The translations under genes were made by a program, and so were the position numbers. This document shows, one piece after another, positions 25,277 through 33,861 of a DNA stretch of 64,000 nucleotides. The notes under the pieces are model-generated. The model had not been told where the DNA came from and searched no databases. It saw only the letters and a program-made list of their open reading frames with translations. Positions within the stretch are counted from its first letter, which is position 1; each line of letters starts with the position of its first letter. This DNA is from RAM1 sp050247515 (GTDB taxonomy: Bacteria; Pseudomonadota; Gammaproteobacteria; Burkholderiales; Burkholderiaceae_C): contig JBFWUB010000008.1 of the NCBI GenBank assembly GCA_050247515.1, positions 1-64,000 of the forward strand, read 5' to 3'.

Positions 25277-25966
25277 TCAGGCGGCGGGGGCCGCGGGCGC
25301 CGCGTTGCGGCTGGTCAGCCATTTGCCCAGGGCGATCACGGCCAGCGCGCCGGCGGCCGGCGCCAGCATGTGCAACGTGTGCTGCTGCGCGCTCCAGACG
25401 CTGATGGCCGGATCGGACAGCGCCATCTCACCAGCCACCCATCCCAGCAGGCCGGCCCCCAGCGTGATGATGATCGGGAAGCGTCCCATGATGCGCAGCA
25501 GGATGGCGCTGCCGAAGATGATCAGCGGAATGCTGATGATCAGGCCCACGACCAGCAGCATCACGTTGCCCTTGGCCGCGGCTGCCACGCCGATCACGTT
25601 GTCCAGGCTCATCACCAGGTCGGCCACGACGATGGTCTTGATCGCCGCGGCCAGGTTGGAGTGGCCCTCCAGGTTCTCGTCGCCGTCATCGCTCTTGAGC
25701 AGGCCCACGCCGATCCACAGCAGCGCGGCCGCGCCGATGAGCTTCAGGTAGGGCAGGTCCAGCAGCATCACGGCAAAGAAGGTCAGCACCACGCGCAGCA
25801 CGATGGCGCCCACGCTGCCGAACACGATGGCCTTTTTCTGCTGGTGGGGCGGCAGTGACCGGCAGGCCAGCGCGATCACGACGGCGTTGTCGCCGCTGAG
25901 CACGATGTTGATCAGCACGATCTGCGACAGGGCAATCCAGAACTCCGGACTGGCAAATGAAAGCAT
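25277..25966 (-). CDS. TerC-family integral membrane protein (YjbE-like, putative metal export)
   Basis: 229 residues with seven or so hydrophobic helices. Conserved acidic motifs of the family are present: IVLSGDNAVVIALA early and VMSLDNVIGVAA in the middle. Family members are linked to manganese export and metal loading of secreted enzymes. ATG at 25966 is preceded by a good CAGGAG sequence, which lies in the 3' arm of a possible hairpin (see separate entry). The usp gene follows closely. Confidence 0.88.
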   Translation of the reverse strand: MLSFASPEFWIALSQIVLINIVLSGDNAVVIALACRSLPPHQQKKAIVFGSVGAIVLRVVLTFFAVMLLDLPYLKLIGAAALLWIGVGLLKSDDGDENLEGHSNLAAAIKTIVVADLVMSLDNVIGVAAAAKGNVMLLVVGLIISIPLIIFGSAILLRIMGRFPIIITLGAGLLGWVAGEMALSDPAISVWSAQQHTLHMLAPAAGALAVIALGKWLTSRNAAPAAPAA

Positions 25967-25973
25967 GGTGTCT

Positions 25974-26012
25974 CCTGAACGCCGGCGCCGCGGGATGCGC
26001 GCACGGTTCAGG
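25974..26012 (-). promoter_or_regulatory. Leader hairpin that could mask the terC ribosome-binding site
   Basis: Plus-strand CCTGAAC (25974-25980) and GTTCAGG (26006-26012) are exact complements 25 bp apart; the loop is very GC-rich and could pair further. On the terC message the downstream arm contains the CAGGAG ribosome-binding sequence. TerC genes in other bacteria often carry the yybP-ykoY manganese riboswitch, but I do not recognise its conserved core here. Confidence 0.35.
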
Positions 26013-26077
26013 TGAGCTTAGGCAGGGCGGCTTTCCGGGGCCTGCCGCCAGGCTGTCAGCGACTTGTCGCCAAACTG

Positions 26078-27502
26078 TCAGCCACCTGACATGGCCTGCG
26101 GGTGCAGCGCCTGGCTCAGCGCAAACAGCACGCTGAAGCGGTTGCCCACGCCGTCGCCGTCGTCTTCCAGCACGATCCGCGCCTCATGCAGGGCGGCGAT
26201 CTCGCTCACGATCGCCAGGCCCAGGCCGCTGCCGTCGGTCTGGGTGCCCAGCAGGCGGTGAAACCGCTCGAAGATGCGCGAGCGTTCTTCCACCGGGATG
26301 TGGGGCCCGTCGTCGCTGACCGACAGGCGTGCATGGCCTGCGTCGGCCATGGCCACGCTGACGGTGGCCCGCCCGCCCTTGTGGCTGTAGCGGATGGCGT
26401 TGTCCACGAGGTTGTTGATGAGTTCACGCAGGCGGTCGGTGTCGGCGTTGATCACCACCGGGCCGTCGTGTCCTTCAAAGCCCAGGTCAATGCCGGACTT
26501 GAGCGCCAGCGGCACCCATTCCATGGTGGCCTGCATGGCCAGCGCCCGCAGGTCCACGGGCTCGCGGCGCACGGCCTGGGCGGCCGCGGGTTCATTGCGC
26601 GCCAGCGACAGCAGCTGTTGCACCAGCCGCGACAGCCGGTCGGCGCCGATGTACAGCTGGGCCAGCGAATGGCGCAGGCGCTGCGGGTCCTGCTCGCGCA
26701 GGGCCAGTTCGATCTGGGCCTTCAGGCCACTCACCGGGGTCTTGAGCTGGTGTGCGGCGTCGGCCACAAAGCGGCTCTGGTAGTCCAGGATCTTGCCCAG
26801 GCGCAGCATCAGGTCGTTGACTTCCTGCACCAGCGGGCGCACCTCGGCCGGCACGCTGTCGGTGCCGATCGGGCTCAGGTCCAGGTGGGACCGGTTGGCC
26901 ACCGCGCGCGCCAGTTCGCGCAGCGGCCCGAGGCCGCGCGACACGCCCACGTACACGGCCACCGTGGCCATCAGGATCAGCAGCAACTGGGGCAGTACCG
27001 TTTGCGCCAGGATGTCGCGCGCGAGCCGCCCGCGCTTGTTGAGTGTTTCGCCGACCTGGACCAGCACCACGTGGTTGGGGCCTGCCGAGCGCAACGGCGC
27101 CCACCAGGCCAGCGCCCGCACAGGTTCACCTTGCAGGACCGCGTCGTAATAAACGGCGGGGCCGCCCTTGCGCAACGTGCTGGGCGGCGCGGCAAACGAA
27201 GGGTCACCGCCCAGCGCCCGGCCGTCCTCGGCCGTGACGCGGAAAAACAGCCGGTCGTCCGGGTCGATCAGCAGGATGCGTTCGGCGGCCTGCGTCAGCT
27301 CCAGCTGGGGCCCACCGGCGCCGGGGTTCACGTCCAGCACGATTTCGCGCGCGATCTCCTGCAGCGAGCGGTCATAGGCAAGATTGGACAGGTGGCGCGA
27401 CGACCACCAGGTCACCGCGGTGTCCAGCACCAGCAGCGCCAGCAGCGGGCTCAGCAACCAGGCCAGCAGCTTGCGCTGCAGGCGCAGGTCACTGGGGTTC
27501 AT
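26078..27502 (-). CDS. OmpR-system sensor histidine kinase (TctE/QseC-like)
   Basis: 474 residues. TM1 (about 12-32), periplasmic region (33-168) of the 2CSK_N type, TM2 (about 169-190), HAMP-like linker, then HisKA with phospho-acceptor H251 in DAAHQLKTPVSGL and a full HATPase domain (ELINNLVDNAIRYSHKGG; GSGLGLAIVSEIAALH). The response regulator gene overlaps its start by 14 nt. TctE regulates tricarboxylate uptake in other species and QseC responds to other signals; no target transporter is adjacent, so the stimulus is open. The ppc gene lies upstream of the pair on the same strand. Confidence 0.9.
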   Translation of the reverse strand: MNPSDLRLQRKLLAWLLSPLLALLVLDTAVTWWSSRHLSNLAYDRSLQEIAREIVLDVNPGAGGPQLELTQAAERILLIDPDDRLFFRVTAEDGRALGGDPSFAAPPSTLRKGGPAVYYDAVLQGEPVRALAWWAPLRSAGPNHVVLVQVGETLNKRGRLARDILAQTVLPQLLLILMATVAVYVGVSRGLGPLRELARAVANRSHLDLSPIGTDSVPAEVRPLVQEVNDLMLRLGKILDYQSRFVADAAHQLKTPVSGLKAQIELALREQDPQRLRHSLAQLYIGADRLSRLVQQLLSLARNEPAAAQAVRREPVDLRALAMQATMEWVPLALKSGIDLGFEGHDGPVVINADTDRLRELINNLVDNAIRYSHKGGRATVSVAMADAGHARLSVSDDGPHIPVEERSRIFERFHRLLGTQTDGSGLGLAIVSEIAALHEARIVLEDDGDGVGNRFSVLFALSQALHPQAMSGG

Positions 27503-28163
27503 CCAGCCGCTCCATCAGGTAGCCCATGCCCCGCACGGTGCGGATCTCGCAGCCCAGTGGCTCGATCTTGCGGCGCAGGCGGTACACATGCACCTCCACC
27601 GCGTTGTCGCCCACTTCGTCGCCCCAGCCGTACAGATGGTTGACCAGGTGCTCCTTGCTGACAACGCGACCCTGGCGCAGCAGCAGCAGTTCCAGCAGGG
27701 CGAGCTCACGGGCCGACAGGTCCACCGGTTTGCCCGCGCAAAAGACGCGCCGCCCGACGGTATCAAAGGTCAGCGGGCCGTAGGTCATCTCGGGCGTGGT
27801 GCCCGCGCCGCGGCGCAGCAGGGCGCGCACGCGGGCTTCCAGCTCGGGCAGGTCAAACGGCTTGGCCAGGTAGTCATCAGCGCCCAGGTCCAGGCCCCTG
27901 ACGCGGTCTTGCAGCGTGTCAAAGGCCGTGAGCATCATCACCGGCATGACCGACTTGCGCGCGCGCAGCCGCCGCAGCACTTCCAGGCCGTCCAGGCCCG
28001 GCAGGCCGATGTCCAGGATGGCCAGGTCAAAGGTATGCGCCGCCAGTGCCTCGTCGGCGCGCTCCCCGGTGTCCACCACGTCCACGGCGTAGGCGGACTG
28101 CACCAATGCACGGCTGATGGCGTCGGCCAGCATCTTGTCATCTTCGACGAGCAGGATACGCAT
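27489..28163 (-). CDS. OmpR/PhoB-family response regulator (TctD/QseB-like)
   Basis: 224 residues: receiver domain with the acidic pocket EDD (7-9), phospho-acceptor D51 in LAILDIGLPG and K~102 in YLAKPF; winged-helix trans_reg_C domain (about 125-220; LSARELALLELLLLRQGRVVSKEHLVNHLYGW, VEVHVYRLRRKIEPLG, IRTVRGMGYLME). First gene of the pair with the downstream kinase (14-nt overlap). Lies 66 bp after ppc on the same strand. Confidence 0.93.
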   Translation of the reverse strand: MRILLVEDDKMLADAISRALVQSAYAVDVVDTGERADEALAAHTFDLAILDIGLPGLDGLEVLRRLRARKSVMPVMMLTAFDTLQDRVRGLDLGADDYLAKPFDLPELEARVRALLRRGAGTTPEMTYGPLTFDTVGRRVFCAGKPVDLSARELALLELLLLRQGRVVSKEHLVNHLYGWGDEVGDNAVEVHVYRLRRKIEPLGCEIRTVRGMGYLMERLDEPQ

Positions 28164-28229
28164 TGCAACGGGGTGGGGCTAGCCCGTGGTGGAAGTGACC
28201 GATAGTACGGCAACCCATTCAATGCAAGC

Positions 28230-31040
28230 TCACCCCGTATTGCGTAACCCCGCCGCAATCCCGTTGATCGAGATGTGGATGCCGCGCTGCACCCGGTCGT
28301 CGGCCTTGCCTTCGCGGTAGCGGCGCACCAGCTCAACCTGCAGGTGGTGCAAGGGGTCGATGTAGGGGAAGCGGTGGCGGATCGAGCGGGCGAGCGCCGC
28401 GTTATGCGCCAGGCGGCTTTTTTCGCCGGTGATCAGCGTCAACGCCTCGGCCGTCAGGTGCCATTCGGCTTCGATCGCGGTGAAGATTTTCTTGCGCAGG
28501 CGCGCGTCGTTCACCAGCTCGGCATAGCGCGAGGCCAGCGCCAGGTCGCTCTTGGCCAGCACCATGTCCATGTTGCTCAAAAGCGTGCGAAAGAACGGCC
28601 ACTGGCGGTACATCTTCTGCAGCAGGGCCAGGCCCTCGCGGCGCGGCTGGCCCGGTGTGGCGTTCAGGAACTGATGCACCGCCGTGCCAAAGCCGTACCA
28701 GCCGGGCAACGTCAGGCGGCATTGGCCCCAGCTGAAGCCCCAGGGGATGGCGCGCAGGTCTTCGATGCGTTGCGACGGCTTGCGCGAGGCAGGGCGGGAG
28801 CCAATGTTGAGTTCGGCAATCTCGCGGATGGGCGTGGCGCTGAAGAAATAGTCGGTAAATCCCGGGGTGTCGTACACCAGCGCGCGGTAGGCCGCCATGC
28901 TGGCCTGCGACAGTGCGCCGGCTGCTTCCAGGTAGGCGCGCGTGGCCGGCTTGGTGGGCTGCAGCATCGTGGCCTCCAGCGTGGCGGCCACCAGGGTTTC
29001 CAGGTTGCGCCGGCCGATTTCGGGGTTGGCGTATTTGGAGCCGATGACTTCGCCCTGCTCGGTCAGGCGGATCTGCCCGCGCACCGTGCCGGGCGGCTGC
29101 GCCAGGATGGCCTGGTAGCTGGGCCCGCCGCCGCGGCCCACGGTGCCGCCGCGGCCGTGGAACATGCGCAGCTGGATGTTGTGGCTGTTGGCCAACTGGT
29201 CAAACAGATCCACCAGCGCGATCTCGGCGCGGTACAGCTCCCAGTTGCTGGTGAAGATGCCGCCGTCCTTGTTGCTGTCGCTGTAGCCCAGCATGATGTC
29301 CTGCTCGGCGCCGCTGCGCTGCACCAGTTTGGCGATGCCCGGCAACGCGTAGTACTCGCGCATGATGGGCGCGGCGTTGCGCAGGTCTTCAATGGTCTCG
29401 AACAGCGGCACGACGATCAGGTCGTTCACGCCCGCCTCGTCCAGCGTGCCGCGCATCAGCCCGGTTTCCTTTTGCAGCAGCAATACCTCCAGCAGGTCGC
29501 TCACCGTTTCGGTGTGGCTGATGATGTAGTGGCGGATGGCCTGCACGCCAAAGCGCTCGCGCATCTGCCGCGCGGCTTCAAAGATGGCGATTTCCTTTTG
29601 CGTGTGCGCGCTGTAGCTGGCGCCCAGCACGCGCAGGGGCCGCGCGTCGTTCAGCAGCTTGACCAGCAGGGCGCGTTTGGCGCTTTCATGCAGGCTGGCA
29701 TAGGCTGGCTCGATGCGGGCGGTGGCCAGCAGCTCGGCCACCACCTCTTCGTGCTTGTCCGAACTCTGACGCAGGTCCACCGTGGCCAGGTGAAAGCCAA
29801 ATACCTCCACCGCGCGCATCAGCGGGTGCAGGCGCTGCGCGACCAGCGCCGCGCCGTGGTGGGCCAGCAGCGAGTCGCGGATGGTGTGCAGGTCGGCCAG
29901 GAAGTGTTCTGCCAGCAGGTACGGGTTCTGCGGGGCCACGGCGTGGCGCGCGGCGTCGCCGCCGGTCAGGTCCTTCAGCGTGGCGGCCAGGCGTGCATAC
30001 ATGCCGGTCAGCGCGCGGCGGTAGGGCTCGTCCTGGCGGTGTTCGTTGCCGTCGGGCGAGCTGTCGGCCAGCGCCTGCATGGCGGGTGTGCAGCCCACCA
30101 GCATGGCCGACAGCGACAGCTCGCTGCCCAGCCAGTGCACTTCGGTCAGGTAGTGGCGCAGGGCGACCTCGCTCTGGCGGCGCAGCGCGTACTCCAGCGT
30201 CTGCGCGCTGACGTTGGGGTTGCCGTCGCGGTCGCCGCCGATCCACTGGCCCATGCGCAGGAAGCTGGCCACGGGGTGGCTGCCCAGCTCGCGCTCCAGG
30301 TCGGCGTAGATCTTGGGGATCTCGCGCAGGAAGGTGGCCTCGTAGTAGCTCAGCGCGTTTTCAATTTCGTCGGCCACCGTCAGCTTGGTAAAGCGCAGCA
30401 GGCGCGTTTGCCACAGCTGCAGCACGCGCGAGCGGATCTGGGCTTCGTTGGCGGCCAGCTCGCGCGGCGCCAGTGCGTCGCGCGGCACGGCGCGCGCCTT
30501 GATCTCGTCGCGCGCGCTCAGCAGCTCGGCAATGTCGCGCTCGGCGTCCAGGATGCTCTTGCGCTGCACTTCGGTGGGGTGGGCGGTGAGCACCGGCGAC
30601 ACATAGGCGGCGGCCAGCACCTGCGAGATGGCCCTGGGCGCGATGCCGGCCCAGCGCAGGCGGGCCAGCGCCACTTCGATGCTGCCTTCCTGCGTGTCGC
30701 CCGCTCGTTCGTGCACGATGCGCCGTCGGATGTGGTGGCGGTCTTCGGCCAGGTTGGCCAGGTGGCTGAAATAGGTGAAGGCGCGGATCACGCTCACCGT
30801 CTGGTCGCCCGACAGGCCCTTGAGCAGCTTCTTCAGGGCGCGGTCGGCCTCGTGGTCGGCATCGCGGCGAAAGGCCACCGACAGCTTGCGCACCTGCTCG
30901 ACCAGCTCATAGGCGTCCACGCCTTCCTGTTCGCGGATCACGTCGCCCAGGATGCGCCCGAGCAGGCGGATGTCTTCCACCAGGGGGCGTTCGTTGTCCC
31001 TGGCGCGCCGCGAAGGCGTGTCTTTGCTGGTCTTTTCCAC
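28230..31040 (-). CDS. ppc: Phosphoenolpyruvate carboxylase
   Basis: 936 residues, the family's usual length. Makes oxaloacetate from PEP and bicarbonate, refilling the TCA cycle. Catalytic motifs are intact: VLTAHPTEVQRKS with the essential histidine, GGDRDGNPNVS, and FHGRGGTVGRGGGP, plus the C-terminal INGIAAGLRNTG end. Divergent from hemC with 88 bp between; this gap holds a 10-bp palindrome. It has no adjacent partner gene in its own pathway. Confidence 0.97.
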   Translation of the reverse strand: MEKTSKDTPSRRARDNERPLVEDIRLLGRILGDVIREQEGVDAYELVEQVRKLSVAFRRDADHEADRALKKLLKGLSGDQTVSVIRAFTYFSHLANLAEDRHHIRRRIVHERAGDTQEGSIEVALARLRWAGIAPRAISQVLAAAYVSPVLTAHPTEVQRKSILDAERDIAELLSARDEIKARAVPRDALAPRELAANEAQIRSRVLQLWQTRLLRFTKLTVADEIENALSYYEATFLREIPKIYADLERELGSHPVASFLRMGQWIGGDRDGNPNVSAQTLEYALRRQSEVALRHYLTEVHWLGSELSLSAMLVGCTPAMQALADSSPDGNEHRQDEPYRRALTGMYARLAATLKDLTGGDAARHAVAPQNPYLLAEHFLADLHTIRDSLLAHHGAALVAQRLHPLMRAVEVFGFHLATVDLRQSSDKHEEVVAELLATARIEPAYASLHESAKRALLVKLLNDARPLRVLGASYSAHTQKEIAIFEAARQMRERFGVQAIRHYIISHTETVSDLLEVLLLQKETGLMRGTLDEAGVNDLIVVPLFETIEDLRNAAPIMREYYALPGIAKLVQRSGAEQDIMLGYSDSNKDGGIFTSNWELYRAEIALVDLFDQLANSHNIQLRMFHGRGGTVGRGGGPSYQAILAQPPGTVRGQIRLTEQGEVIGSKYANPEIGRRNLETLVAATLEATMLQPTKPATRAYLEAAGALSQASMAAYRALVYDTPGFTDYFFSATPIREIAELNIGSRPASRKPSQRIEDLRAIPWGFSWGQCRLTLPGWYGFGTAVHQFLNATPGQPRREGLALLQKMYRQWPFFRTLLSNMDMVLAKSDLALASRYAELVNDARLRKKIFTAIEAEWHLTAEALTLITGEKSRLAHNAALARSIRHRFPYIDPLHHLQVELVRRYREGKADDRVQRGIHISINGIAAGLRNTG

Positions 31041-31082
31041 TGTGGGCCCTTCCTCGGCGTGCTTAAATTTTTGGCAGCGTGC

Positions 31083-31092
31083 ATGCTAGCAT
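31083..31092. promoter_or_regulatory. Palindrome in the ppc-hemC divergent gap
   Basis: ATGCTAGCAT is a perfect 10-bp palindrome centred in the 88-bp region between the divergent ppc and hemC starts. It is placed where a shared operator could act. No factor is suggested. Confidence 0.3.
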
Positions 31093-31128
31093 CGACTCCC
31101 CCATAAGCATTACAAACAGGTTACGACT

Positions 31129-32031
31129 TTGAGCAACATAGTGATCGCCACCCGCGAAAGCCGCCTGGCCCTGTGGCAAGCCGAACACGTCAAGGCGCTG
31201 CTGGTGCAGCGCGGGCACACCGTGACACTGCTGGGCATGACCACCAGGGGCGACCAGATCCTGGACCGTTCGCTGAGCAAGGTGGGCGGCAAGGGCCTGT
31301 TCGTCAAGGAGCTGGAGGTCGCCCTGGAAGAGGGCCACGCCGACATCGCCGTGCATTCGCTCAAGGACGTGCCCATGGAGTTGCCCGAGGGCTTTGCCCT
31401 GGCCTGTGTGATGGAGCGCGAAGACCCGCGCGACGCGCTGGTGTCCAACCGGTATGCGTCGCTGGCCGGGCTGCCGCAGGGCGCGGTGGTGGGCACGTCC
31501 AGCCTGCGCCGGGTGGTGCTGCTGCGCAGCCTGCGCCCGGACCTGAAGATCGAGCCGCTGCGCGGTAACCTGGACACGCGCCTGCGCAAGCTGGACGAAG
31601 GCCAGTACGACGCCATCGTGCTCGCGGCCGCAGGCCTCAAGCGCCTGGGCCTGGGCGAGCGCATCCGCGCCACCTTCGAGCCTTCCGACATGCTGCCCGC
31701 CGCCGGGCAAGGGGCCCTGGGCATCGAGGTGCGCGCCGATCGCGCCGACCTGGTGGAGGCGCTGGCGCCGCTGGCGCACCAGTCCACCTGGCTGGCCGTG
31801 GCGGCCGAGCGGGCGGTAAGCCGCGCGATGGGCGGCAGCTGCTCCATGCCGCTGGCGGCATTTGCAACCTTCTCGGGTGAGTACCTGCAGCTCAATGCCG
31901 CCTGGGGCGACCCCGAGGCCGCCACACCGCTGCTGCGCGCGCGCAGCGCCGGCCCGGCGGCCGACCTGGCCGCCGCCGCAGCGCTGGGTACTGACGTGGC
32001 GCAGCGCCTGCGCGCCGCCGGCGCCCGCTAG
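31129..32031 (+). CDS. hemC: Hydroxymethylbilane synthase (porphobilinogen deaminase)
   Basis: 300 residues. Polymerises four porphobilinogens to hydroxymethylbilane. Family motifs: IATRESRLALWQAEHVKALL, TRGDQILDRSLSKVGGKGLFVKELE, HSLKDVPMELPEGF, GTSSLRR, and the dipyrromethane-cofactor cysteine in MGGSCSMPLAAFA near residue 240. The start is a TTG at 31129 (followed by AGC AAC ATA), with CAGG about 8 nt upstream; no in-frame ATG fits the family N terminus. First gene of hemC-hemD-hemX-hemY. Confidence 0.95.
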   Translation: MSNIVIATRESRLALWQAEHVKALLVQRGHTVTLLGMTTRGDQILDRSLSKVGGKGLFVKELEVALEEGHADIAVHSLKDVPMELPEGFALACVMEREDPRDALVSNRYASLAGLPQGAVVGTSSLRRVVLLRSLRPDLKIEPLRGNLDTRLRKLDEGQYDAIVLAAAGLKRLGLGERIRATFEPSDMLPAAGQGALGIEVRADRADLVEALAPLAHQSTWLAVAAERAVSRAMGGSCSMPLAAFATFSGEYLQLNAAWGDPEAATPLLRARSAGPAADLAAAAALGTDVAQRLRAAGAR

Positions 32032-32045
32032 GGCCACGCCCGCCC

Positions 32046-32786
32046 ATGCGCGTGCTCGTCACCCGGCCTTCGCATGATGCGCGGCGCTGGGCTCAACGGC
32101 TGGCTGCGCGCGGCCTGGACGCCGTGGCGCTGCCGCTGATGGACATCACCGCGGTGGAGGATGCGGTCGCCGTGCCGCGGCTTTCGGACTACCGCGCCGT
32201 GATGTTCGTCAGTGCCAATGCGGTCAGCCATTTCCCGGGGGTGCTCTTGCCCTTTGCCTCGCGCGCATGGGCGCCTGGCCCCGGCACGCGCGACGCGCTG
32301 CTGCACGCTGGCGTGGACGCCGCGCTGATCGACGCGCCCGCGGACGATGCGGTCCAGTTTGATTCCGAATCGCTGTGGCAGCAGGTGGGCACCCAGGTGC
32401 GCCCCGGCGACCGGGTGCTGGTGGTGCGCGGGCGCGACCCGCAGGGCCGCAACGCGGGGCGCGACTGGCTGGCCCGCCAGATCGAGGGCGCGGGCGGCCT
32501 GGTGGAGTTCGTGGCGGTGTATCAGCGTTGCATGCCCCGGCTGGACGCTGCGCAGCTGGCGCTGGCGCGGCAGGCCGCCAGCGATGGCAGTGTGTGGCTG
32601 TTCAGCAGCTCGGAGGCTGTCGCCAATCTGCGCTCGCTGTTGCCTGGCCAGTCCTGGCAGCATGCGCGCGCGCTGGCCACGCACCCGCGCATCGCGCAAG
32701 CCGCGCGGGATGCGGGCTTTGCTGTTGTTTGCGAGTCACGGCCCGCCCTGGACGACGTGGTGGCGTCGATAGAATCGTTTGCATGA
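32046..32786 (+). CDS. hemD: Uroporphyrinogen-III synthase
   Basis: 246 residues. Closes and inverts ring D of hydroxymethylbilane to give uroporphyrinogen III. Sequence conservation is low in this family; VLVTRPSHDARRWAQRLAARG at the N terminus, FVSANAVSHF, GDRVLVVRGRDPQGRNAGRDWLARQIEGAGG and WLFSSSEAVANLRSLL identify it, along with position after hemC (14-bp gap). Its stop overlaps the hemX start (ATGA at 32783). Confidence 0.93.
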   Translation: MRVLVTRPSHDARRWAQRLAARGLDAVALPLMDITAVEDAVAVPRLSDYRAVMFVSANAVSHFPGVLLPFASRAWAPGPGTRDALLHAGVDAALIDAPADDAVQFDSESLWQQVGTQVRPGDRVLVVRGRDPQGRNAGRDWLARQIEGAGGLVEFVAVYQRCMPRLDAAQLALARQAASDGSVWLFSSSEAVANLRSLLPGQSWQHARALATHPRIAQAARDAGFAVVCESRPALDDVVASIESFA

Positions 32787-33853
32787 GCGCCACCGAGCCC
32801 GACACTTCCACCGTCCCTGCTGCTGTCCAGACCGAAGCGCCTCACGACCCCGCGGCGCAGCCGCTGCGCGAAGCTGCCGTGGCCACGCGGCCCATGCTGT
32901 TCGCGGTGGCCGCCGTCGCGGTGGTGGCGCTGGCGGCCAGTGCGCTCCTGTGGCAGAAGCTGTCCACCATCCAGGAACACCTGGCACGCCAGAGCGCGGA
33001 CGCCGGGGCGCAGTCCATCGAGGCGCGCGCGCTGGCCAAACAGGCGCAAGACCTGGCCCGCGAGACCGCGGCGCGCCAGGCCGTGACTGACACCCGCCTG
33101 GGCGAAGTGGCGCTGCAGCGCAGCCAGCTGGAAGACCTGATGCAAAGCCTTTCGCGCTCGCGCGACGAGAACCTGGTGGTGGACATTGAATCGGCTGTAC
33201 GGCTGGCCCAGCAGCAGGCGCAGCTGACCGGCAGCGTGGAGCCCCTGCTGGCGGCGCTGCGTACCGCGGACCAGCGCATCGCGCGGGCCGCGCAGCCGCG
33301 CCTGGCGCGCCTGCGCGGTGCCATTGCACGCGACATGGACCGCATCAAGGCCGCCAGCGTGACCGACATGCCGGGGTTGCTGGCGCGGCTGGATGACCTG
33401 GTGCGCCAGACGGACGACCTGCCCGTGGCCAACGCGGCGCCACCCGCCGGCGCGGCCGTGCGCAAGAGCGAGGCCGCGCAGTCGCTGCCCCAATGGTGGC
33501 TGCGCAGCCTGGCAGTCCTGCGTGAGGAAGCGCGCGCCCTGGTGCGGGTCAGCCGCATCGACAATCCCGAGGCGGCGCTGCTGTCGCCCGAGCAGTCCTT
33601 CTTCCTGCGCGAAAACCTCAAGCTCAAGCTGCTCAATGCACGCCTGGGGCTGCTGGCGCGCCAGACCGGCTCCGCACGCGCGGATCTGGCGGCCGCATCG
33701 GCCATGCTTAACCGGTACTTCGACCCCGCGGCACGCCGCACCCAGGCCGCGGCGGGATTGCTGCAGCAGGTGCAGGCGCAAATGAAGGCCGTGGAATTGC
33801 CCGGCATTGATGACACTCTGGCCGCGCTGGCTACCGCCAGCGCCGGCCGCTAG
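32783..33853 (+). CDS. hemX: HemX family protein
   Basis: 356 residues. Short acidic cytoplasmic N terminus, one transmembrane helix (about 38-58; MLFAVAAVAVVALAASALLW), then a long helical, coiled-coil-rich region (about 60-180) and the conserved C-terminal HemX domain (WWLRSLAVLREEARALVRVSRIDNPEAALLSPEQSFFLRENL). Biochemical role is unsettled; despite its past annotation as uroporphyrin methyltransferase, no SAM-binding motif is present. The start ATG overlaps the hemD stop; the frame upstream only shadows hemD. A -10-like TAGAAT sits 7 nt before the ATG. Confidence 0.88.
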   Translation: MSATEPDTSTVPAAVQTEAPHDPAAQPLREAAVATRPMLFAVAAVAVVALAASALLWQKLSTIQEHLARQSADAGAQSIEARALAKQAQDLARETAARQAVTDTRLGEVALQRSQLEDLMQSLSRSRDENLVVDIESAVRLAQQQAQLTGSVEPLLAALRTADQRIARAAQPRLARLRGAIARDMDRIKAASVTDMPGLLARLDDLVRQTDDLPVANAAPPAGAAVRKSEAAQSLPQWWLRSLAVLREEARALVRVSRIDNPEAALLSPEQSFFLRENLKLKLLNARLGLLARQTGSARADLAAASAMLNRYFDPAARRTQAAAGLLQQVQAQMKAVELPGIDDTLAALATASAGR

Positions 33854-33861
33854 GGCTGCCC

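Noticed and set aside
25967..26077. yybP-ykoY manganese riboswitch ahead of terC
   Set aside because: The conserved core is not recognisable; only a simple inverted repeat is reported.
28275..31106. 943-codon plus-strand frame opposite ppc
   Set aside because: Antisense shadow of a highly conserved gene on the minus strand; low-complexity His/Ala/Gly product.
32375..32782. Extended N terminus of hemX reading through hemD
   Set aside because: The sequence is a shadow of hemD; the ATGA overlap at 32783 gives the normal hemX start.
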